A DNA stretch of 64,000 nt from Deltaproteobacteria bacterium. Its GTDB lineage: Bacteria; Myxococcota_A; UBA9160; UBA6930. A program made the position numbers and the translations under genes. Positions 1 to 9,264 of the stretch are shown here, piece after piece (the first letter of the stretch is position 1; each line of letters begins with the position of its first letter). The notes under the pieces were generated by a model. It worked only from the letters and a program-made list of their open reading frames with translations, was not told where the DNA came from and ran no database searches. Where the stretch lies: positions 1-64,000 of the forward strand of contig JAJDAP010000038.1 in NCBI GenBank assembly GCA_029261795.1. The letters run 5' to 3'.

Positions 1-307
1 CCATCTCCGCCGCCAGCTTCTTGCGCCGCGCAATCTCATCGAGTTCAGGCTTCCAACTCATCGCGCCGAGCATGTGCCAGCACCGACGCCTCTGCAACTG
101 AGCGGGGACGGACTCCTCTGCAACTGAGCGGGGACGGACTCCTCAGGTTTCAAGATTGCAAGTTCAGAGAACTTGCAATCTTGAAACCTGAGGAGTCCGT
201 CCCCGCTCAGTTGCAGAGGCGTCGGTGCTGGCACATGCTCGGCGCGATGAGTTGGAAGCCTGAACTCGATGAGATTGCGCGGCGCAAGAAGCTGGCGGCG
301 GAGATGG
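1..307. repeat. Large inverted repeat (fold-back) at the window edge
   Basis: Bases 1-90 are an exact reverse complement of 218-307, 117-142 of 192-217, and 143-164 of 170-191, around a 5-base centre at 165-169. The right arm contains the first 61 bases of the carboxylase gene, so the left arm carries an antisense copy of a coding start. The only asymmetry is an additional 26-base copy (91-116) in the left arm. The left arm reaches the window edge, so its true length is unknown. It could be a genuine inverted duplication, but a fold-back assembly or amplification chimera at a contig end fits at least as well. Confidence 0.9.
91..142. repeat. Tandem 26-bp REP-like unit
   Basis: Two perfect, adjacent 26-base copies (91-116 and 117-142) are followed by an inverted third copy at 192-217. 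The core reads GGAGTCCGTCCCCGC on the other strand, which resembles the G-rich REP/BIME palindromes mobilised by RAYT-type transposases. No RAYT gene is in the window, so the REP label is inference. The duplicate copy may also reflect polymerase slippage during the fold-back. Confidence 0.6.
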
Positions 308-1809
308 GGGGCGAGGAGCGGGTCGCCCGCCATGTCGCTGCCGGACGCCTGCCCGTGCGCGAGCGTATCGATCAGCTGCTCGATGCCGATTCGTTCCGTG
401 AGATCGGATCGCTCGCGAGCAAGGTGCGCTACGACGAGGACGGCAACATCGAGAGCTTCACGCCCTCGAACTTCGTTACCGGCCGCGGTGAGATCGACGG
501 GCGCCCGGTGGTGATCGGCTGCGACGATTTCACCGTGCGGGGCGGCGCCGCTGATGGCGCCGTCGGCAACAAGATGGGTTGGAGCGAGCGCACCGCCCAC
601 GAGCAACATCTACCGGTCGTGCGCCTGGTCGACGGCACCGGTGGTGGCGGCAGCGTCAAGACCAACGCCGAACTGGCGCGCTCCTACGTCCCGGCGCTTC
701 CCGATTGGGATGTCTCGACGGCGCTCATGTCCGAGGTTCCCGTGGTGGCGGCCGCGCTCGGTCCGGTGGCCGGCATGGGCGCGGCGCGGGTATCGGCTTC
801 GCACTTCTCCGTGATGGTGCGCGAGAGCAGTCAGCTCTTCGTCGCCGGGCCCCCCGTGGTGGCGCGTGCGTTCGGGCGAGAGGTCGAGAAGGAAGAGCTG
901 GGTGGCTCGCGAATCCATGCGCGGGGGAGCGGCGCTGTCGACAACGATGTCGAGAGCGAGGCTGAAGCCTTCGCCCAGATCCGTCGGTTCCTGTCGTATC
1001 TCCCCACCTCGGTCTGGGAACTGCCTCCGCGGACGACGCAGAGCGACGATCCGGAACGGCGCGACGAGTCCCTCTTGTCCATCGTCCCCCGCGATCGCCG
1101 CAAGACCTACGACATGCGCAGGCTGATCGGTCTGGTCCTCGATGAGGGCTCGTTCTTCGAGATGGGCCGCTACTTCGGGCGCCCCTTGATCGCGGGTCTG
1201 GCGCGCATCGACGGGATTCCCGTCGGCGTGCTGGCGAACGACAATCGCATCGGCGCCGGCTCGATCGACGCCGACGCTTCCGACAAGATGGTGCGGCACG
1301 TCGACCTCTGCGACAGCTTCCATCTGCCGCTGGTCTACTTCGTGGACAATCCGGGCTTTCGCGTGGGTGTCGAAGCCGAAGAGCGCGGCACCATTCGCAA
1401 GGGCGTGCGCGCCCTGATGGCCCTCTATCAGACCAGCAACCCGTGGTGCTCGGTCATCATTCGCAAGGCGTTCGGTGTGGCCGGTGCGGGTCACACCAAT
1501 CACCGCCGCGCCAGCCCACGTTATGCCTGGCCGTCCGGCGAGTGGGGTTCGTTGCCGATCGAGGGCGGCGTCGAAGCGGCCTACAAACGCGTCATCGCGG
1601 CGGCGCCGGATCCGGACGCGAAACGCGCGGAACTCGAGGCGAACCTGTCGTCGTTGCGGGATCCGATCCTGACCGCGGAATCGTTCGGGGTCGAAGAGAT
1701 CATCGACCCCCGCGAGACGCGCCCACTGCTCGTCGATTTCGCGCGGCGCGCATTCGAGATCATCCAGCACGAGCCCCGTGGGCCGAAGCAGCGCGGGATG
1801 CGTCCGTAG
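247..1809 (+). CDS. Acyl-CoA carboxylase, carboxyltransferase (beta) subunit
   Basis: 520 aa, the usual length of propionyl/methylcrotonyl-type carboxyltransferase subunits, which transfer CO2 from carboxybiotin to an acyl-CoA. Two crotonase-like halves are visible. The N half has a glycine-rich acyl-CoA site (GGAADGAVGNKMG near residue 98, GTGGGGS near 131). The C half has GAGSIDADASDKM near 336, NPGFRVG near 368 and GAGHT near 413. No biotin carboxylase subunit is adjacent, so the partner and the substrate cannot be named. ATG 247 is chosen from family N-termini; ATG 235 and TTG 181 are in frame but lie inside the inverted repeat, and no convincing Shine-Dalgarno is visible. The first 61 bases are duplicated in antisense at the window edge. 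Confidence 0.88.
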   Translation: MSWKPELDEIARRKKLAAEMGGEERVARHVAAGRLPVRERIDQLLDADSFREIGSLASKVRYDEDGNIESFTPSNFVTGRGEIDGRPVVIGCDDFTVRGGAADGAVGNKMGWSERTAHEQHLPVVRLVDGTGGGGSVKTNAELARSYVPALPDWDVSTALMSEVPVVAAALGPVAGMGAARVSASHFSVMVRESSQLFVAGPPVVARAFGREVEKEELGGSRIHARGSGAVDNDVESEAEAFAQIRRFLSYLPTSVWELPPRTTQSDDPERRDESLLSIVPRDRRKTYDMRRLIGLVLDEGSFFEMGRYFGRPLIAGLARIDGIPVGVLANDNRIGAGSIDADASDKMVRHVDLCDSFHLPLVYFVDNPGFRVGVEAEERGTIRKGVRALMALYQTSNPWCSVIIRKAFGVAGAGHTNHRRASPRYAWPSGEWGSLPIEGGVEAAYKRVIAAAPDPDAKRAELEANLSSLRDPILTAESFGVEEIIDPRETRPLLVDFARRAFEIIQHEPRGPKQRGMRP

Positions 1810-1857
1810 TTTCGGTCGAGACTGCGTGGAGGCTTTCGCGATTGGTACACTGCGCCC

Positions 1858-2661
1858 ATGTCCATCGTCAGCGCTGCCCGACGCCTCGTTGAAATCACGG
1901 ACCTGGTCGCGCGTTTCGGCGCTGACATGGGCTCGCGGCGCGGGCTCCTCCGCGCCTATCGCGAAGCGCTCGCCAACCCGGCGAGCGCCGAGCTCTACGA
2001 GTTCGAGGTGAAGATCAGGGGAGAACGCTGGCCGCTACGGCTGCGCGCTTCGGACATCTTCACCCTCGCCGAGGTTCTTCACGAGGGCCAGTACCGACTC
2101 GAGTCGAAGATTCCGGAGCGTCCGGTGGTGATCGATGCCGGAGCGAACGTGGGTGTGACCGGCGTCTGGTGGCTGGCCAATCATCCCGGCGCGACGCTCC
2201 ACTGCTTCGAGCCCGAGCCCGGTAACGTCGAATTGTTGCGCGCCAATGTCGGCGATCGACCCAACGTCGGCGTGCATGGCGTGGCGCTGGGTGCCGAGGC
2301 CGGTACCGCCGAGTTGACGTTAGGCGAGCACAGTGCGGTCCATAGCCTCGTGATGCAGGATGTCGGAACCCGAACCATCACGGTACCCGTCTGGCGCCTC
2401 GATACATTCATGGCGGAACACGAGATCGACCGGGTGGATCTCTTGAAGCTCGACGTGGAGGGCTTCGAGGTCGAGGTACTCGAGGGCTTCGGAGATCGCC
2501 TCTCCGACGTCGCCGTGATTGCGGGCGAAGCGCATCTCGACGTGGTCGAGGCAGATACCTTCTACGGGCTGCTGGCGGATCAGGGCTTCGAGGTGCTCTG
2601 GCGCCGACCCGCCTCCAACCCCGAGGAGAACGTCGAGCTCTTCGAAGCGGCGCGGCCGTAG
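1858..2661 (+). CDS. FkbM family methyltransferase
   Basis: 267 aa SAM-dependent O-methyltransferase of the FkbM family, normally acting on hydroxyls of secondary metabolites or glycans. The SAM-binding loop VIDAGANVG (about residues 91-99), the acidic post-II motif CFEPEPGN (about 116) and the family hallmark LLKLDVEGFE (about 196-205) are present in the right order. It follows the carboxylase by 48 bases and precedes a PhyH dioxygenase, so the three may be cotranscribed. The substrate is not deducible. Confidence 0.85.
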   Translation: MSIVSAARRLVEITDLVARFGADMGSRRGLLRAYREALANPASAELYEFEVKIRGERWPLRLRASDIFTLAEVLHEGQYRLESKIPERPVVIDAGANVGVTGVWWLANHPGATLHCFEPEPGNVELLRANVGDRPNVGVHGVALGAEAGTAELTLGEHSAVHSLVMQDVGTRTITVPVWRLDTFMAEHEIDRVDLLKLDVEGFEVEVLEGFGDRLSDVAVIAGEAHLDVVEADTFYGLLADQGFEVLWRRPASNPEENVELFEAARP

Positions 2662-2676
2662 CAGCGACCGGGTTCC

Positions 2677-3510
2677 ATGATGGCGATGACCTCCGACCTG
2701 TCCGAGGCGGGTCCGACCGATCCGGCCAGGATCGAAGCGTATCGACGCGACGGTCACGTCATCCTGCGTGGCCTGGCATCGCCCGATGAGATCGCGGCCT
2801 TTCGTCCGGCGCTGCTCGGTGCGGCCGAAAAGACGCGGGTCGATCGAAGGCCCTTCGAAGAGCGTGATACCTACGGCCAGGCCTTCCTGCAGATGTTCAA
2901 TCTCTGGCGCCAGAACGAAACGGCCAGGGCCTTCGTCCATGCGCGCCGCTTCGCTCGTGCCGCAGCTGAGCTGATGGGTGCCGAGGCGGTCCGGCTGTAT
3001 CACGATCAGGCGCTCTTCAAGGAGCCTTTCGGCGGCATCACGCCGTGGCATCAGGACCAGTTCTATTGGCCCCTCGAAACGGAGCAGACGATCACGATGT
3101 GGATGCCGCTGGTGCCGGTCACACCTGAGATGGGACTGATGACCTTCGCCTCGGGCTCCCACAGCCTGGGTCATCTCGGAGATTTCGCGATCGGCGACGA
3201 ATCGCAAGCCGTCTTCGAGCGTCTCATTGAAGAGCGCGGGCTCGTGCGGGCGGCAACGCCGGCCCTGTTGCCCGGAGACGCCAGTTTTCACTCGGGTTGG
3301 ACCTTGCACGCGGCGCCCCCGAACGAAACGAATTCGATGCGCGAGGCCATGACGATCATCTTCTTTGCAGACGGGACCCGCGTCGCGGCGCTCGACCATC
3401 CGAATCGGGTGTTCGATCGGGATGCCTGGTTGCGGGGCTGCGAAGTCGGTGAGCTTGCCGCCGGGCCGCTGAACCCCGTGCTCTACGCTGCAACAGACAG
3501 CGGGGCCTGA
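2677..3510 (+). CDS. Phytanoyl-CoA dioxygenase (PhyH) family protein
   Basis: 277 aa non-haem Fe(II)/2-oxoglutarate dioxygenase. The facial triad is visible as H125-x-D127 in WHQDQF and the distal H211 in LHAAP, with the 2-oxoglutarate-binding Arg a little downstream (REAMT). Family members hydroxylate lipids or secondary metabolites. The annotated start is ATG 2677, but ATGs at 2680 and 2686 are also in frame and no strong Shine-Dalgarno separates them. It lies 15 bases after the methyltransferase gene and one base before the next start, which suggests an operon. Confidence 0.86.
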   Translation: MMAMTSDLSEAGPTDPARIEAYRRDGHVILRGLASPDEIAAFRPALLGAAEKTRVDRRPFEERDTYGQAFLQMFNLWRQNETARAFVHARRFARAAAELMGAEAVRLYHDQALFKEPFGGITPWHQDQFYWPLETEQTITMWMPLVPVTPEMGLMTFASGSHSLGHLGDFAIGDESQAVFERLIEERGLVRAATPALLPGDASFHSGWTLHAAPPNETNSMREAMTIIFFADGTRVAALDHPNRVFDRDAWLRGCEVGELAAGPLNPVLYAATDSGA

Positions 3511-3511
3511 G

Positions 3512-4063
3512 ATGCGCCGCGTGCTGCTTACCCTCGGCGTGCTGGCCGGCCTTCTCGGTGTCGCCGGCATCGTGCTGGTCGTCGGGCTGCGTTGGGCCAA
3601 CGGGGGGTCGCCGAGCTTCGCGATCGAACACGAGATCGCGATCGATGCCTCGGCCGATGAAGTCTGGGAGGTGCTGACGGATTTCGAAGCCTATCCGGAA
3701 TGGAATCCCTACGTGCTCGCGCTGGAGGGTGAGGCCACGCCCGGCAGCGTCGTCAAAGTCACGATCAGCCAGGAGAACTGGCCGCAGCCGATCACCCTCG
3801 AAGAAACGATCGTGTCCAGCGAGCCTCCGGCATTCTTCCACTGGCATGGCAGCGTCCTCACCGAGGGTCTCCTCGAGACGGACCACTCGTTCCACATCGA
3901 GCCGCGCAGTTCGAAGCAGGTTCGATTCGTCCAGCGCGAAGAGTTCCGTGGGCCGATTGCACGCTTCCTCGAAGAGGACGCCCGGGTCTTTACCCTGCAG
4001 GCCTTCCAGGCCATGGACGAAGCGATCGCGGAGCGGGTCGCCGAGCTTCGCAAGCGCGACTAA
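3512..4063 (+). CDS. SRPBCC (polyketide cyclase/dehydrase-like) membrane-anchored protein
   Basis: 183 aa. An N-terminal hydrophobic segment (residues about 4-27) is followed by an SRPBCC/START-fold domain with the typical opening motif (ASADEVWEVLTDFEAYPEWNP) and a C-terminal amphipathic helix. Such domains bind hydrophobic ligands. The start overlaps the end of the PhyH gene almost completely (one base between), so translation is probably coupled. Its stop overlaps the stop of the convergent ThuA gene by four bases. Confidence 0.8.
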   Translation: MRRVLLTLGVLAGLLGVAGIVLVVGLRWANGGSPSFAIEHEIAIDASADEVWEVLTDFEAYPEWNPYVLALEGEATPGSVVKVTISQENWPQPITLEETIVSSEPPAFFHWHGSVLTEGLLETDHSFHIEPRSSKQVRFVQREEFRGPIARFLEEDARVFTLQAFQAMDEAIAERVAELRKRD

Positions 4064-4956
4064 CGAGGGAGACTGGCGACCTCGTCGCCACAGCCGTGGC
4101 CCTCGATCCGGGCCGCCCAGGCGATGGCCCCTTCCAGGAGTGCCTGGAGCTCGGGTGTCTCATAGGCTTCGGCAGAATGGCCCAGGGCGGAGTAGAGGGT
4201 CCGCCCCCGGCCGATGCAGCGCGTCCACAGGATCGGGTGGTCGCCCATGCGCAAGTCGCTCTCCATGCCGAGCATGCGTGCGTAGGGCTCGTAGCTGGAT
4301 TCGTCCACGGTCGCGAGCACATGGAAGCCTCGCTCTCGAGGGTTCGCGTCCCACGAGTACCACTCTTCAGTGTGCTTCCACTCGGCGGGAAGGGCTTTCG
4401 TGGCCGGATGCGTCGGGTCTTCGACCTTCACCCGCGCCTCCTGGAACTGGGGCCCCATGATGTGCGCGGTGAAGAGCGCGCCGATCACTTCGTCGATGTA
4501 CCAGTCCCAACTCTCGTGGGAGGCGTCACCGGCAGCGTGGGTGCCGACGAAACCGCCGCCGGCTGCGAGGTAGCGCTTGAAGGCACCCTCCTGGGCTTCG
4601 TTCAGGAGATCGCCACTGGCGTTGTGAAAGACGACGGCCGCGAAGCGCGCCAGTTGCGCATCGTTGAAGATGGCACCGTTCTCGGTGTGGAATAACGACC
4701 AGCCGCGCCGGGCCGCGATCTCCTGCAATAGCGGCACGCCCGCCTCGATCGCTTCCGTATGACGGAAGCCGTTGGTCTTCGTGAAGACCAGGATGGCCGG
4801 CGCCGAGAGTCCCGCCGGAAGCTCCGGCGCCTCGATGTCGTGATCGCTACTCGGGAAGAACGCACCCCAGGCACCGGTTACCCGCAGCAAGACGACGCTC
4901 GCCACGGCGAGGACCGCGATCGCGGCAGCCAATCCGATGGTGATTCGGCGCATCAT
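4060..4956 (-). CDS. ThuA-domain protein
   Basis: 298 aa with an N-terminal hydrophobic anchor or signal (residues about 5-27) and a ThuA/glutamine-amidotransferase-like fold. The family signature FTKTNGFRH near residue 58, GGGFVGTHAAGD in the middle and MGDHPILW near the C end are present. ThuA proteins are linked to catabolism of trehalose and other glycosides, and the biochemical role is often unknown. The start overlaps the stop of the upstream GH3 gene (ATGA), so the two form a coupled carbohydrate unit. Confidence 0.85.
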   Translation of the reverse strand: MMRRITIGLAAAIAVLAVASVVLLRVTGAWGAFFPSSDHDIEAPELPAGLSAPAILVFTKTNGFRHTEAIEAGVPLLQEIAARRGWSLFHTENGAIFNDAQLARFAAVVFHNASGDLLNEAQEGAFKRYLAAGGGFVGTHAAGDASHESWDWYIDEVIGALFTAHIMGPQFQEARVKVEDPTHPATKALPAEWKHTEEWYSWDANPRERGFHVLATVDESSYEPYARMLGMESDLRMGDHPILWTRCIGRGRTLYSALGHSAEAYETPELQALLEGAIAWAARIEGHGCGDEVASLPR

Positions 4957-7451
4957 GCGAGTTTCCCCTTCCGGGTCAGTTCGAAGCTTGCGGAGATTTT
5001 CAGGTCGGCACTCGAGCGCCCGACGTGAACCTCGAAGGTACCCGGTTCGAACACGAAGGCGTGTTCGGCCGGGTCCCAGAAGGCGAGGGCGCGGGGAGCG
5101 ATCTCGAGTGTCACGGTGGTGCCCTCGCCGGCTTCGAGCAGGGTCTTCTGGAAGGCGGCGAGTTCGCGATCTGGGCGCGGCAGACGACAGGAAAGATCCG
5201 ACAGGTAGAGCTGGACGACTTCGCTCCCGCCGCGATCCGAGCTGTTCCGGAGGTCGACTTCGATACGGACCGGCGTGGAGCCGTCGACGCTCTCGGGTAC
5301 GCGGAGCGCCTCGATCTCGAAACCCGCGTAGGAGAGGCCGTGCCCGAACGGGAAGCGCGGGGCGATGCCTGCGGCCTCGTAGTGGCGGTGTCCGACCAAG
5401 AGATCCTCGCGGTAGTGAACCTGGCCCCCCGCGCCCGGGTAGCTGGCGATGTCATCGGTCTGGCAGGGCACGTCTTCGGCGCGCATCGGAATCGTGGTGG
5501 GCAGTCGACCGCCCGGGTCGACGTCGCCGAACAACACATCCGCCACACCGTTCCCGGCCTCCTGGCCGCCGTACCAGGCGTAGAGCAGGGCGGGGACATC
5601 GTCCGCCCATTCCATTGCCAACGGGGCACCCGCGTTCAGCACGACCGCGGTCCGTGGGTTGGCCGCCGCTACGCGCTGGATCAGCTCCGCCTGACGTCCG
5701 GGCAGCGCCATGTCGGTCTTGTCATGGCCTTCCGTTTCCCATTCCGCCGAGAGTCCGACCACGACGACGGCGACATCGCAGCGCGCGGCCGCGGCCTCCG
5801 CGCGCTCCATCAGGTCGCCCTGCAGCGCGGGAAGGAAGCCCAGGCGGAGACCGCGGAAGCCACGGGCCTCGCCGGCCGAGTATTCGACGACGAGGTCCAC
5901 GCGCTTGCCTGCTTCGAGCGGAATCTGTTGGCGCTCTTCGCGGGTTCCGAAACCGAACCAGGAATCGCCACGAACCGGATTCGTCCAGTTGTCGATCACG
6001 AGTTCGCCGTCGACGAAGAGCCGCGAGATCCCGGCGCATTCGAGGGAGAACAGATGCGGGGCGGTCGCTTCCGGTGTGAGCGTGGTGCGCAAGCGCGCTG
6101 AGAAACGCCGCAGATCGACCCCGTCTGCCGGTGGCCCACTCCAGGTGTGGTTGACGGCTTCCATCGTTCCCGCCGCAACCACAGGCCCACTGCAGTCGAG
6201 CGAGTCGAAGTACTCGACGGCGAAGCCCGGCTCTCCGTCCGCGCGCCGCACCACGTCCGGTTCGATCGCGGGAACCAGCTTGAAGCTGGTGCAGCCGAGC
6301 TCATGTTGCAGTTCGAAGCCGGTCGCCGCAGCGCGCGCTTCGAAGGCCTCGAGAACCGACACTTCGTAGTGTGGACTCACCCGGGCACTGCCGCCGCCCA
6401 GCACACTCGTGCGCGCGGCGTTGGGGCCGATCAGGGCGATCCGCCGGGCTTCTTCTCGAAGCGGAAGCAGCCCGCCCTCATTCTTCAGCAGAACACAGCC
6501 GGCAGCCGCAGCCCGGCGCGCGAGGCTCCGGTGCTCGGGTCGATCGTCGGCGCGCTCCGCGGCTTCTGCCTCCATGTCGAGTGCACCGGTCCATTCCATC
6601 ACTGAGAGGATCCGCCGCACCTTGTCGTCGAGCTCGGACTCGAGCACCGATCCTTCGCGTACCGCATTTGCCAGTGGCTCACCGAAGTGGCGCGCGGGCC
6701 CGGGCATTTCGAGATCCGTGCCGCCAAGCGCGGCACCTGGCGTATCGCGTACCGCGAACCAGTCGGAGACGACCAGCCCCTCGAAGCCCCATTCCTCCTT
6801 GAGCACGTCGACCTGGAGTGACCGATGCTCGGTGGCCGAAACCCCGTTCACGCAGTTGTAGGCGGACATGATCGAAGTGGGCGCCGCTTCGCGCACCGCT
6901 GCCTCGAAGGGCTGCAAGTAGATCTCGCGCAGCGCGCGTTCCGAGACTTCCGAGCTGATCGTCATGCGTTCGAACTCCGAATCGTTGCACACGAAGTGCT
7001 TGACCGAGGTTCCGACGCCGCGGCTCTGGACGCCGCGGACGAAGCCTACGGCCATGCGGGCGGTGAGGAACGGATCTTCCGAATAACATTCGAAGTGACG
7101 GCCCCCGAGCGGAGAGCGGTGCAGGTTCACGGTCGGGCCGAGCACCAGGTGCACGCCCTTGCTCCGGGCTTCGTCGCCAAGCGCGCCTCCGACAGCCTCG
7201 ATCAGCTCTGGGTCGAAGCTCGCCGCCAGGCACGTGGCGTTCGGGAAACAGGCCGAATGGACGCCACCGCGATCACCGCTCAGCGCCTCGGTCCCTGCGC
7301 CGCGCACGCCGATCGGGCCGTCGCTCAGCTTCATGCGTGGGATGCCGAGGCGCGGGATCGCGGTCGTGTGCCACATGCCGGAACCCGCTGTCAGCGCGGC
7401 CTTCTCGTCGAGGGTCAGTTGTGCGAGCAGGGCATCGGTTCGTGCGCTCAT
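4953..7451 (-). CDS. Glycoside hydrolase family 3 (beta-glucosidase-like) with PA14 insert
   Basis: 832 aa GH3 enzyme. The N-terminal TIM barrel contains the nucleophile motif VSDW (Asp near residue 229) and KHFVCNDSE. The alpha/beta sandwich follows, interrupted by a PA14-type carbohydrate-binding insertion (about residues 405-495, with LFVDGELVIDNW), and a C-terminal fibronectin-III-like domain (EVVQLYL near 747). This order is typical of PA14-containing beta-glucosidases. No signal peptide is seen, so it probably acts in the cytoplasm. It is the first gene of a two-gene unit with ThuA. Confidence 0.92.
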   Translation of the reverse strand: MSARTDALLAQLTLDEKAALTAGSGMWHTTAIPRLGIPRMKLSDGPIGVRGAGTEALSGDRGGVHSACFPNATCLAASFDPELIEAVGGALGDEARSKGVHLVLGPTVNLHRSPLGGRHFECYSEDPFLTARMAVGFVRGVQSRGVGTSVKHFVCNDSEFERMTISSEVSERALREIYLQPFEAAVREAAPTSIMSAYNCVNGVSATEHRSLQVDVLKEEWGFEGLVVSDWFAVRDTPGAALGGTDLEMPGPARHFGEPLANAVREGSVLESELDDKVRRILSVMEWTGALDMEAEAAERADDRPEHRSLARRAAAAGCVLLKNEGGLLPLREEARRIALIGPNAARTSVLGGGSARVSPHYEVSVLEAFEARAAATGFELQHELGCTSFKLVPAIEPDVVRRADGEPGFAVEYFDSLDCSGPVVAAGTMEAVNHTWSGPPADGVDLRRFSARLRTTLTPEATAPHLFSLECAGISRLFVDGELVIDNWTNPVRGDSWFGFGTREERQQIPLEAGKRVDLVVEYSAGEARGFRGLRLGFLPALQGDLMERAEAAAARCDVAVVVVGLSAEWETEGHDKTDMALPGRQAELIQRVAAANPRTAVVLNAGAPLAMEWADDVPALLYAWYGGQEAGNGVADVLFGDVDPGGRLPTTIPMRAEDVPCQTDDIASYPGAGGQVHYREDLLVGHRHYEAAGIAPRFPFGHGLSYAGFEIEALRVPESVDGSTPVRIEVDLRNSSDRGGSEVVQLYLSDLSCRLPRPDRELAAFQKTLLEAGEGTTVTLEIAPRALAFWDPAEHAFVFEPGTFEVHVGRSSADLKISASFELTRKGKLA

Positions 7452-7553
7452 GGCGTTCCATTCGGGCTCGGGACGCCGCCGAGCCTAGCCCGCCAACGGG
7501 GTCGCGGGCACGGCGCCATCGACCGGCGCGCGGGGCTGGGCGATCGTGGTGTT

Positions 7554-8201
7554 GTGAAGAAACTGGCCGATGAAGACCTCGCCACGATCAGCGAGCGCAC
7601 ACGCGCACACTACCAGCAGACCGCCGATTCGTTCTGGGCCGGCACCCGCGACCATGATGTCTCCCAGAACATCGATGCGCTGCTCGACGCGATCGATGCG
7701 AGCAAGCCGTTCCGCATCCTGGATCTTGGTTGTGGGCCGGGGCGCGATCTCCAGACGTTCGTCGCGCGCGGCCACGCGCCGATCGGTCTCGACGGCACCG
7801 CCGCATTCGTCGAGATGGCGCGCTTGCACGCGGGCGTCGACGTCTGGCACCAGGATTTTCTCGATCTCGATCTGCCGTCGGATCGATTCGATGGCATCTT
7901 TGCCAATGCCTCCCTGTTCCATGTGCCGGTCCAGGAACTCCCCGAGGTCTTGCGCCGACTGTTCGCGAGTCTGGGCCCGAACGGCATCCTGTTCGCTTCC
8001 AACCCACGCGGCGACAACCACGAGGGTTGGAACGGCGAGCGCTACGGCAGCTACCACGATTTCGAGACGTGGAGCGCGTTCGCCACGGCCGCCGGCTTCG
8101 AGGCGCACAGCCACTACTACCGCCCACCGGGCCTGCCGCGGGAACGACAGCCCTGGCTGGCCACGCTCTGGCGCAAGCCCGCGACCGGGCGCCCGGCCTG
8201 A
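7554..8201 (+). CDS. Class I SAM-dependent methyltransferase
   Basis: 215 aa from GTG 7554. Motif I is LDLGCGPGRD (about residues 56-65), followed by an acidic GLDGT motif and the post-motif DGIFANASLFHVP, as in small UbiE/TehB-type methyltransferases. A GTG start fits the N-terminus of the family (KKLADEDLATISERT); the open frame continues upstream into the GH3 antisense strand but carries no family sequence there. It is divergent from GH3 with about 100 bases between. The substrate is unknown. Confidence 0.82.
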   Translation: MKKLADEDLATISERTRAHYQQTADSFWAGTRDHDVSQNIDALLDAIDASKPFRILDLGCGPGRDLQTFVARGHAPIGLDGTAAFVEMARLHAGVDVWHQDFLDLDLPSDRFDGIFANASLFHVPVQELPEVLRRLFASLGPNGILFASNPRGDNHEGWNGERYGSYHDFETWSAFATAAGFEAHSHYYRPPGLPRERQPWLATLWRKPATGRPA

Positions 8202-8241
8202 TGGCTGGGCGCCCGCTTCGGAACTCGGGGTCGGACTGGCG

Positions 8242-9264
8242 CTACTTGATGCGCTCGGTCGCTGCGCTGAGCGTCTCGACGATCCGGCTCGCGACCTTGT
8301 ACGGGTCGGCGTTGGAGGCGGGGCGTCGATCTTCGAGCCAGCCCTTCCAGCCGGCCTCGACCGTGGCAATGCCGATGCGGATCGAGGCGCCGCGGTCAGA
8401 CACGCCGAAGCTGAACTTGTCCATGGCCTGCGTCTCGTGGAGGCCGGTCAGGCGCTGATCGTTGTGCGCGCCATACACGGCCATGTGCTCGGCAACCACG
8501 GGCTCGAACGACTTGCAGATCTGCTCGTACACGTCCTGGCTGCCGCAGGTGCGGAGCAGGGTGTTGGAGAAGTTCGTGTGCATACCCGAACCGTTCCAGT
8601 CGCCCTTGACCGGCTTCGGCTCCCAGTTGATCGAGTAGCCGTACTTCTCAGCCGTGCGCTCCAACAGGTAGCGAGCCATCCAGCACTCGTCACCGGCCCT
8701 GGCGGCGCCCTTGGCGAACACCTGGAACTCCCACTGGCCCATCATCACTTCGGCGTTGATGCCTTCGACGTTCACGCCAGCGTCGAGACAGAGGTCGAGA
8801 TGCTCGTCGACGATCTGACGACCGACGGCTTTCTGTGCACCCACGCCGCAGTAGTAGGGACCCTGGGGACCCGGGTAGCCCTCGGCCGGGAAGCCGATCG
8901 GCTTGTCCGTCTCGTTGTCCCAGATGCAGTATTCCTGCTCGTAACCGAACCAGTAGTCGTCGCTCTGGTCCGAGATCGTGGCCCGACCGTTGGACGGATG
9001 CGGTGTCTTGTCCGCGCTCAGGACCTCGGTCATGACGAGCCAGCCGTCGCGGCGTGCAGGGTCCGGATGGATTGCGACAGGCTTCAGCAGGCAGTCCGAA
9101 TGGCTGCCATCTGCCTGCTCTGTCGACGAGCCGTCGAACGCCCAGATCGGTGCGTCTTCGAGCTTGCCGGAGAAATCTTCAACGACCTTCGTCTTGCTTC
9201 GCATGCTCTGGGTCGGCTTGTAGCCGTCCAGCCAGATGTACTCGAGCTTCGCCTTGGTACCCAC
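8242..9264 (-). CDS. glnII: Glutamine synthetase type II
   Basis: 340 aa, the length of eukaryote-like GSII rather than the roughly 470 aa GlnA type. It condenses glutamate and ammonia to glutamine with ATP. Diagnostic sequences are YIWLDG, WAFDGSST, the beta-grasp/catalytic boundary EYCIWDNET, GQWEFQVF, and the ATP/glutamate-site GDWNGSGMHTNFS. GTG 9264 is chosen because AGGAGG lies ten bases upstream and the N-terminus then matches the family; the open frame to 9345 is only leader. A sigma-54-type promoter lies upstream, consistent with nitrogen control. Confidence 0.93.
   Translation of the reverse strand: MGTKAKLEYIWLDGYKPTQSMRSKTKVVEDFSGKLEDAPIWAFDGSSTEQADGSHSDCLLKPVAIHPDPARRDGWLVMTEVLSADKTPHPSNGRATISDQSDDYWFGYEQEYCIWDNETDKPIGFPAEGYPGPQGPYYCGVGAQKAVGRQIVDEHLDLCLDAGVNVEGINAEVMMGQWEFQVFAKGAARAGDECWMARYLLERTAEKYGYSINWEPKPVKGDWNGSGMHTNFSNTLLRTCGSQDVYEQICKSFEPVVAEHMAVYGAHNDQRLTGLHETQAMDKFSFGVSDRGASIRIGIATVEAGWKGWLEDRRPASNADPYKVASRIVETLSAATERIK

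Noticed and set aside
4937..6079. Arg-rich 380-codon plus-strand open frame
   Set aside because: It lies opposite the GH3 gene, has extreme Arg/Pro/Ser composition and no recognisable domain.
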